From positions 5,611-15,928 of the forward strand of contig PLEA01000472.1 in assembly GCA_003136335.1 (NCBI GenBank): a stretch of DNA of 10,318 nucleotides, read 5' to 3'. The DNA comes from Acidobacteriaceae bacterium (lineage in GTDB: Bacteria; Acidobacteriota; Terriglobia; Terriglobales; SbA1). The notes beneath the pieces are model-generated. The model had not been told where the DNA came from, ran no database searches, and saw only the letters and a program-made list of their open reading frames with translations. The stretch's first letter is position 1. Every line of letters begins with the position of its first letter. A program made the position numbers and the translations under genes. Positions 6,692 through 10,318 of this stretch are shown here, in pieces.

Positions 6692-7651
6692 TTACTTCCT
6701 TCTTCTCTTCGTTGCCCCGATCGCGCGGTTCATGTCGGGCGAGAATTCAATGAAGAAATTCAGCAGTGAGCCGTATCCGGCCTGTCCCGCCATGGCGCGA
6801 CTGCCCTCGGCGATTGCATTGCGCGGCTTCGGTTTCCACGCGGTCGAAAGCACTCCCCCACCAAACGAGCCGCCATACAATGCCCACTGCGGACGCAGTT
6901 GCCGCCCACCTTCATTGTAAGTAAGAAAGTTGCGCATAATCGCATGCCGCGCCCTGGGCCAGAAGCCGGTGCAACGGCACTGATCGTAGCGCGGTTCATA
7001 TTTCATCGCCGCATTTCCCAGCGCCGCCAGGCTGTTGGCCGCGATGAATTGTCCTTCGCGCGACGCAAACCGCTCCACATATCCGTCCCAGCCGTCGTCC
7101 CACTGCGACGGCACTCCTCGTGCCTGATCAATCCCTGCTGCGAACATGCGTTTCATATACGCCCCTGGAGTCGCGAGCGTCTGTTCCAGATAAATCTCGC
7201 GCCGCTGCTTACTGGTCAGCGAAGTCATGGTTCGGCCTTCTCCCACGTACACTCCGGTCAACCAGCCACTCTCCCAATCGCGGGCCTTGACGAGCGCCGC
7301 CTGTCCCAGATTTTTCGTGGCTACCGCCGCCTCCACGGTCTTTTCCGCCGCCATTTGCGCAGGATTCGGGCCCTCGTCTTTTTTCTCTTCCTTGTGAGCT
7401 TCTTTCTGAGGAGCTTGTTCCTGAGAAGACTGTGCCGGCTGGGAATTTCCTGGCGGAGAAGCGGGTGGTTGCGTGGGTTCATCCTGCGCCAGCGCCCCTC
7501 TAGAAGCGATCGCCAGAGAACCAAGCAACAGAACGATTCGGCAGGATCCGCTCCACCCGTAACGTACCGTCCCCAAGACCCGCCACCCTTCCGCGCTTTC
7601 GCGGCCTTTTCTGCGAGCATCCCGGCAGAGCTTTGCCCGCTTCCACGCCAA
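6692..7651 (-). CDS. secreted protein of unknown function
   Basis: Up to 319 residues if started at TTG 7651, which has AGGAG nine bases upstream. A second TTG at 7576 would give 294 residues and a tidier signal peptide. A hydrophobic segment CRIVLLLGSLAIASRGALA at 37-55 ends in ALA-Q, a likely signal-peptidase I site. Residues 56-100 are a low-complexity linker rich in Pro, Gln, Glu and Lys. The folded part (about 100-310) has TSKQRREIYLEQTLATPG, an aromatic WDDGWDGYVERFASREGQF, then CRCTGFWPRARHAIMRNF, a Gly-rich GGSFGGGVLSTAW and FSPDMNR. The ending is basic (KRRRK). I recall similar uncharacterised proteins in Acidobacteriota but no named domain. C225 and C227 are the only cysteines after the signal. 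Probably periplasmic or cell-envelope. The gene is divergent from the TMEM175-like remnant, with only 19 bp between starts. Confidence 0.72.
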   Translation of the reverse strand: MAWKRAKLCRDARRKGRESAEGWRVLGTVRYGWSGSCRIVLLLGSLAIASRGALAQDEPTQPPASPPGNSQPAQSSQEQAPQKEAHKEEKKDEGPNPAQMAAEKTVEAAVATKNLGQAALVKARDWESGWLTGVYVGEGRTMTSLTSKQRREIYLEQTLATPGAYMKRMFAAGIDQARGVPSQWDDGWDGYVERFASREGQFIAANSLAALGNAAMKYEPRYDQCRCTGFWPRARHAIMRNFLTYNEGGRQLRPQWALYGGSFGGGVLSTAWKPKPRNAIAEGSRAMAGQAGYGSLLNFFIEFSPDMNRAIGATKRRRK

Positions 7652-7670
7652 CCCACTAAACTCCTGTTGG

Positions 7671-7938
7671 ATGCACTCTCTCTACAACCGCGTTGCCGGG
7701 ACAAAGTGTCGAACGCCTGGCCGCCCTTAGCGACGGCATCTTCGCCGTAGCCATGACCCTGCTCGTGCTCGACCTTCGCGTCCCCGCCAGCGCCGTGCAC
7801 ACCGAGCACGATCTGGGGTACATCCTGATCGCGCTTTCGCGACGGCTTTTGATTTTTCTAATGAGCGTGATGACTCTAGGCATCTTCTGGGTCTGCCAGC
7901 AGACACAACTCAACCAGTTCGACCGCACCCACAACTGA
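7671..7938 (+). pseudogene. TMEM175-like (DUF1211) channel gene, frameshifted and C-terminally truncated
   Basis: The frame from 7693 reads ERLAALSDGIFAVAMTLLVL and continues LDLRVPASAVHTEHDLGYI and MSVMTLGIFWVCQQTQLNQF, the first three membrane helices of a prokaryotic TMEM175-like potassium channel. The signature R..FSDG appears as RLAALSDG. Normal members have about 200 residues and six helices; this one stops after helix 3 at TGA 7936-7938. No TMEM175 continuation is visible in any frame downstream. The N-terminus is also damaged: ATG 7671 gives MHSLYNRVAG in another frame, and removing one A near 7701 would join it to QSVERLAALSDG. Without that, the only in-frame start is TTG 7693. Either way half the protein is missing and a tetrameric pore is unlikely unless truncated forms work. 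A dispersed two-hairpin repeat lies 72 bp past the stop. Confidence 0.8.
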
Positions 7939-8010
7939 GGAGTAGAACGATGGTGAACTGCCGCAGAAAAGCAAATTAGTAGAAGGGGTACCGGGGGAAG
8001 TCGTGATTGG

Positions 8011-8074
8011 GAAGGGCACGAGTTCAGTCGTGCCGCACAGACCCACATAATATGCGGGCTTTAGCCCCTGAGGG
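8011..8074 (+). repeat. two-hairpin repeat (unit C)
   Basis: Hairpin 1 is GGCACGA (8015-8021), loop GTTCAG, TCGTGCC (8028-8034). Hairpin 2 is GGGCT (8056-8060), loop TT, AGCCC (8063-8067), followed by the tail CCTGAGGG ending at 8074. This is the simplest copy and shows what unit A at 5951-6150 looked like before interruption. It lies between the TMEM175-like remnant and the 3' end of the 8136-8831 gene. Confidence 0.8.
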
Positions 8075-8135
8075 ACGCTTTAGGTCCCGGCCCCAAAGAA
8101 CAAAACCACCGCGAACTTGCCGTGCTCGCGACTGC

Positions 8136-8831
8136 CTACCCTCGCTCGAACGCGTGCTTCTTCTCCAACTCTTCCACAGCCTCGCGCCGCGCCCTCTCGA
8201 ATCGCTCCGCGTGTCCCAGAAGGCTTGGCGTAGCCTCCGCCCGCTCGCCGTCGATCCGCAGCAGCCCCTGCGCCGCAACCAGCCGCGCAGCAATTTCCAA
8301 CAAATGCGCCGGAGTCGTCTGCAGATACTGCGCCTCCGCCGGATCGCCGACCCACACTCGCTTCTCGCCAGTGAGTTGTGTCTGCCAATACACTTTCCGC
8401 TCGACAAACTCCGCCATCACCTCGTCCGTCGCCTTGCCAAATACCCACTGCTGGCGCTTGAAGTCGTAGTGGCGGCTGGAAAACGGCACCGGCAACAATT
8501 TCCCCGACTTCAAAAACTCGATCTGCCGCCGGTCCACCTGATGGCGCAGCGCATTGATGACCGGCGCTTCCGCGTCCTTCGGCTCCATGGACGGCATCAC
8601 TTCCCGCACGGTCTGCGAAAGATTCACCGCCACCGGCGCATGCAGCCCTTCCGAACCTTCCAGCCGAATGTCCCCATGCAGCACCCAGAAATCCGCCCCC
8701 GACGTCGACGGGTGAAACGGCCATTCCAGCCGTATCGTGAGCGGCAGCCCTTTCAACGTCACCCAGATTTTCTTGCCGGCGCCCGCGCCTTCTTCGCCCG
8801 CAGCCCCGCCGCTATCCTGCAACTTCGTCAT
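8136..8831 (-). CDS. uncharacterised soluble protein
   Basis: A 231-residue protein from ATG 8831, with an AAAGGGA ribosome site about nine bases upstream. I do not recognise the family. A short Gly/Ala/Glu-rich N-terminus (1-20) is followed by a mixed region KIWVTLKGLPLTIRLEWPF (21-39) and ADFWVLHGDIRLEGSEGLHA. The middle has SSRHYDFKRQQWVFGKATDE (118-137) and FVERKVYWQTQLTGEKRVWVGDP (142-164). Residues 168-231 look helical and end in a charged Arg/Glu-rich stretch (FERARREAVEELEKKHAFERG). There is no signal peptide, membrane helix or cysteine cluster. Codon use matches the neighbours and the opposite-strand open frame is its shadow. It lies 200 bp from the end of the GbsR-like gene on the same strand, with repeat DNA between, so co-transcription is possible but unproven. 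Confidence 0.72.
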   Translation of the reverse strand: MTKLQDSGGAAGEEGAGAGKKIWVTLKGLPLTIRLEWPFHPSTSGADFWVLHGDIRLEGSEGLHAPVAVNLSQTVREVMPSMEPKDAEAPVINALRHQVDRRQIEFLKSGKLLPVPFSSRHYDFKRQQWVFGKATDEVMAEFVERKVYWQTQLTGEKRVWVGDPAEAQYLQTTPAHLLEIAARLVAAQGLLRIDGERAEATPSLLGHAERFERARREAVEELEKKHAFERG

Positions 8832-8852
8832 AAGCCCGTATCCCTTTTCTTT

Positions 8853-8890
8853 CTCCGCGATTCCCTCGGCGAATCTCAGTGCCCTCTGTG
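8853..8890 (-). repeat. GAGG-periodic dispersed repeat, copy 1
   Basis: On the minus strand this reads CCACAGAGGGCACTGAGATT and continues with GAGG blocks about ten bases apart, up to GCGGAG. It resembles the CACAGAGG-type phrase seen between genes in some soil bacteria (from memory). It sits directly upstream of the 8831 start and runs into its ribosome site. Confidence 0.5.
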
Positions 8891-8947
8891 GTTAGGCCTT
8901 TTTCAAAAGTTGGTGGAGTGGAAGATTACCGCTGTTCTGACGCCCGC

Positions 8948-9002
8948 CCTCGGGCCCTCTGAATGTCCTCGAATCCTCCGTACACCTCAGCATCCTCTGT
9001 GG
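8948..9002 (-). repeat. GAGG-periodic dispersed repeat, copy 2
   Basis: Six GAGG blocks on the minus strand (CCTC at 8948, 8956, 8967, 8975, 8985 and 8994 on the plus strand) are spaced 8, 11, 8, 10 and 9 bases apart. The end CCACAGAGG matches copy 1 at 8853-8890. It lies just beyond the 3' end of the GbsR-like gene. Confidence 0.5.
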
Positions 9003-9031
9003 ATCGCCACACCTTCAGAGAGTCGAAAAAG

Positions 9032-9556
9032 CTATCCTGCCTTCTTTCGCATCTTCACTCCCATGCGCAACAGTTTCCGCACCGCGCCCGTGGGCAGTTG
9101 CTTCATCTGGTCGTGCAGTTCCGTCACCGCTTCGAAGAAGCCGGCCATCGCCCCCAGCCGCTCCCGCGTATAATCCGCTCCCGCCTCTTTCGGATCCAAA
9201 TCGGCCAGGCAACGACGCAACATCTCCCGCGTTGGATCGATCTCCCGTCGCTTCCTCTGTTCGATCACCAAGCGGAACATTTCCCACACGTCCTTCATCG
9301 ATTCATAGTGTTCTCGCCGGTCTCCCAGCACATGCACCGCGCGCACGATTCCCCAGGTTTCCAGTTCCCGGATCGACGTACTCACATTCGACCGCGCCAC
9401 GCTCAGCGTCTCGGCAATCTCCTCGGCGGGCAGCGCCTTAGGCGACAGATACAGCAGCGCGTGAATCTGCGCCACCGTCCGGTTGATCCCCCAGCGCGTC
9501 CCCATCTCACCCCAGTGAAGGATGTACTGCTTCTGCACTCCCGTAAGTTCGGCCAT
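9032..9556 (-). CDS. GbsR/MarR-family winged-helix transcriptional regulator
   Basis: A 174-residue DNA-binding protein from ATG 9556. The GbsR-type signature GEMGTRWGINRTVAQIHALL lies at 16-35, followed by LPAEEIAETLSVARSNVSTS (42-61, the recognition helix region) and a wing IRELETWGIVRAVHVLGDRREHYE (62-85). Residues 90-170 are helical and likely mediate dimerisation. Members of this group repress osmoprotectant, efflux or envelope genes, and many control their own synthesis. Here a near-consensus promoter and an inverted repeat overlap directly upstream, which fits autorepression. The leader is only about 20 bases and has no clear Shine-Dalgarno. The target genes are not identifiable: the divergent neighbour is a broken glycosylase gene. 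The length is typical for the family. Confidence 0.9.
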   Translation of the reverse strand: MAELTGVQKQYILHWGEMGTRWGINRTVAQIHALLYLSPKALPAEEIAETLSVARSNVSTSIRELETWGIVRAVHVLGDRREHYESMKDVWEMFRLVIEQRKRREIDPTREMLRRCLADLDPKEAGADYTRERLGAMAGFFEAVTELHDQMKQLPTGAVRKLLRMGVKMRKKAG

Positions 9557-9565
9557 ATCGTTTAT

Positions 9566-9589
9566 TTCAGTACAGACTGAATATACAGA
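9566..9589. promoter_or_regulatory. predicted operator of the GbsR-like regulator
   Basis: TTCAGT (9566-9571), spacer ACAG, ACTGAA (9576-9581) is a perfect inverted repeat. TACAGA recurs at 9571 and 9584, thirteen bases apart. The site overlaps the -10 box and start point of the regulator promoter, ten bases from the ATG, so binding would block transcription. The assignment to this regulator is inference. Confidence 0.6.
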
Positions 9590-9608
9590 ATGTGCCTTGC
9601 CGTGTCGA
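9580..9608 (-). promoter_or_regulatory. sigma70-type promoter for the GbsR-like gene
   Basis: On the minus strand, TCGACA (plus 9603-9608) and TATATT (plus 9580-9585) are separated by exactly 17 bases. Each matches the -35 and -10 consensus at five of six positions. Transcription would begin near 9573, inside the inverted repeat. Confidence 0.6.
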
Positions 9609-9628
9609 GCCGCGCTCGCGTAGCGACT

Positions 9629-9645
9629 GCCGCCTCGGCTGTCCG
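9629..9645 (+). repeat. 17-nt dispersed repeat GCCGCCTCGGCTGTCCG, copy 2
   Basis: Exact second copy of 3893-3909. It lies at the 5' edge of the glycosylase remnant, about 40 bases before its homology begins. Confidence 0.6.
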
Positions 9646-9685
9646 GCGAGCGCGGGAGAGAGGAAGCGCCGGTTGCCCCACCCTA

Positions 9686-9979
9686 ACCATCCTGCAAAGA
9701 GCAAATGAGATACGCGCCAAAGTTCAGCAAGGGCAACCGTGGGAAGAAGCTCTAGCCGGCATCAAGGGCATCGGCCCTTGGACACTGTCGGTATTCCGCA
9801 TCATGGTCCTTCGAGATCCCGATGTACTTCCCCTGGGCGACGTCGGACTAAAGCACGCCATCGCGAATATCTATGGAAAAGGTAGTAGCGCCGAGCAGCT
9901 CCGCGAAAACTGGCGCCCCTTCCGATCCGTGGCGTGCTGGTATCTGTGGCGAACACTCGGCAACGAACAGCTCGGCTGA
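9686..9979 (+). pseudogene. AlkA-like HhH-GPD DNA glycosylase, N-terminally truncated
   Basis: The open frame begins at ATG 9590 (129 codons), but family resemblance starts only near TILQRANEIRAKV. It then shows the helix-hairpin-helix GIKGIGPWTLSVFRIMVLR and PLGDVGLKHA, where the aspartate (residue 84 of the frame) matches the catalytic Asp of the HhH-GPD superfamily, and ends with WRPFRSVACWYLW. These are the C-terminal features of 3-methyladenine DNA glycosylase II, which removes alkylated bases in repair. Intact proteins have about 200-290 residues, so roughly the first half, including part of the helical core, is missing. The 5' part of the frame overlaps the promoter of the divergent regulator and a dispersed repeat and looks non-homologous. 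The catalytic motif is intact but the enzyme is probably inactive. Confidence 0.78.
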
Positions 9980-10000
9980 GACCAAACGGAAGAACCAGCC

Positions 10001-10204
10001 CTAGTTGAAGGGCCTGGCGGAAGGATCGCTCAACCTAATAAGCTTTCCTGGAGGATATTCGGCGGGCGTGAGGGGAGTGTCCGGGTCGGGATTAACAATC
10101 GTCAGAACCTTACCACTGCGAACTCCCCGGATAGTCAGACACTGACTCTCCACGGAGACCACCCGGTACTTTTCGTCGAAGATTGCGCCCTTAACCGCCT
10201 TCAT
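10001..10204 (-). CDS. small protein of unknown function
   Basis: A 67-residue product from ATG 10204 with AAGG five bases upstream; an in-frame TAG lies five codons before the ATG. It reads MKAVKGAIFDEKYRVVSVES, then CLTIRGVRSGKVLTIVNPDPDTPLTP and a Pro-rich YPPGKLIRLSDPSARPFN. Alternating hydrophobic residues suggest a small beta-rich fold. There is one cysteine, no signal peptide and no membrane helix. The composition looks coding and no competing frame is present opposite. No family is recognised. It is convergent with the glycosylase remnant, with 21 bp between the stops. Confidence 0.55.
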   Translation of the reverse strand: MKAVKGAIFDEKYRVVSVESQCLTIRGVRSGKVLTIVNPDPDTPLTPAEYPPGKLIRLSDPSARPFN

Positions 10205-10241
10205 AACTACCTTGGATGCCTAATCGAAAGGCGACGACTCT

Positions 10242-10281
10242 GGGTTTCTACCCGGGCCCGCAACCTTTTCCATGCGGTTGT
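10242..10281. repeat. GC-rich intergenic hairpins
   Basis: GGGT (10242-10245) pairs with ACCC (10250-10253), and GCAACC (10260-10265) pairs with GGTTGT (10276-10281, one G-T pair). Together with CCCGGGCCCG between them this gives a structured stretch upstream of the small gene. I see no coding frame or tRNA in 10205-10318. Confidence 0.35.
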
Positions 10282-10318
10282 AAGCCCCGCCCCGTGCCCC
10301 GCTGATCCCTCTTTTTCC

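Noticed and set aside
6899..7750. Plus-strand 283-codon frame
   Set aside because: Antisense to the secreted protein at 6692-7651; Arg/Leu/Phe-rich with no family features.
8007..9173. Plus-strand open frame of 388 codons
   Set aside because: It runs opposite the 8136-8831 gene and part of the regulator, crosses a repeat, and its Arg/His/Pro/Leu-rich product is typical of antisense frames.
10205..10318. Possible tRNA or structured RNA at the right edge
   Set aside because: Short hairpins exist, but no cloverleaf, anticodon arm or TTCGA-type T-loop could be fitted.

Overview
The window looks like a piece of a GC-rich Gram-negative chromosome, most likely from the Acidobacteriota (Terriglobia/Koribacter-like). 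This is inferred from gene style: an OmpA-less TonB-dependent receptor with an N-terminal carboxypeptidase-regulatory-like domain, an ADOP-type FtsX permease remnant, a CusF-Sco lipoprotein fusion, a cNMP-DUF1003 protein, and many short dispersed palindromic repeats. There is no rRNA, tRNA, CRISPR array, prophage or complete transposase.

Layout. Positions 1-102 may hold the 5' end of a secreted protein on the minus strand, running off the edge. Positions 322-741 hold a decayed C-terminal fragment of an ADOP/MacB-like permease. A small Mpo1-like (DUF962) membrane protein follows (744-1046, +). Next come a secreted Cys/His-rich protein (1134-1493, +) and a TonB-dependent receptor (1603-3873, +). 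Convergent to these is a minus-strand CRP-like/DUF1003 membrane protein (4056-4895). Divergent from that lies a lipoprotein fusing a CusF-like copper-binding domain to a Sco1/SenC domain (5019-5933, +). After a 297-bp gene-free stretch packed with nested hairpin repeats comes a VKOR-type disulfide-forming membrane enzyme (6231-6644, +). A secreted protein of unknown function (6692-7651, -) is divergent from a frameshifted and truncated TMEM175-like channel gene (7671-7938, +). The right part has an uncharacterised soluble protein (8136-8831, -), a GbsR/MarR-type regulator with a legible promoter and palindromic operator (9032-9556, -), a 5'-truncated AlkA-like DNA glycosylase (to 9979, +) and a small unknown protein (10001-10204, -).

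How genes may work together. The Cys/His-rich secreted protein, TonB receptor, CusF-Sco lipoprotein and VKOR all act in the envelope and fit metal (probably copper) uptake or delivery plus thiol oxidation. This is an inference from domains and proximity; the genes are not one tight operon.

The strongest unexplained signal is a family of about 64-nt two-hairpin repeats, with three copies at 5951-6150 (two of them nested) and 8011-8074. Their stems differ by compensating base changes and their hairpin-to-tail spacing is nearly constant. Other short repeat families lie between genes, and three broken genes (permease, TMEM175-like, glycosylase) sit next to such repeats, which suggests repeat-associated gene erosion.
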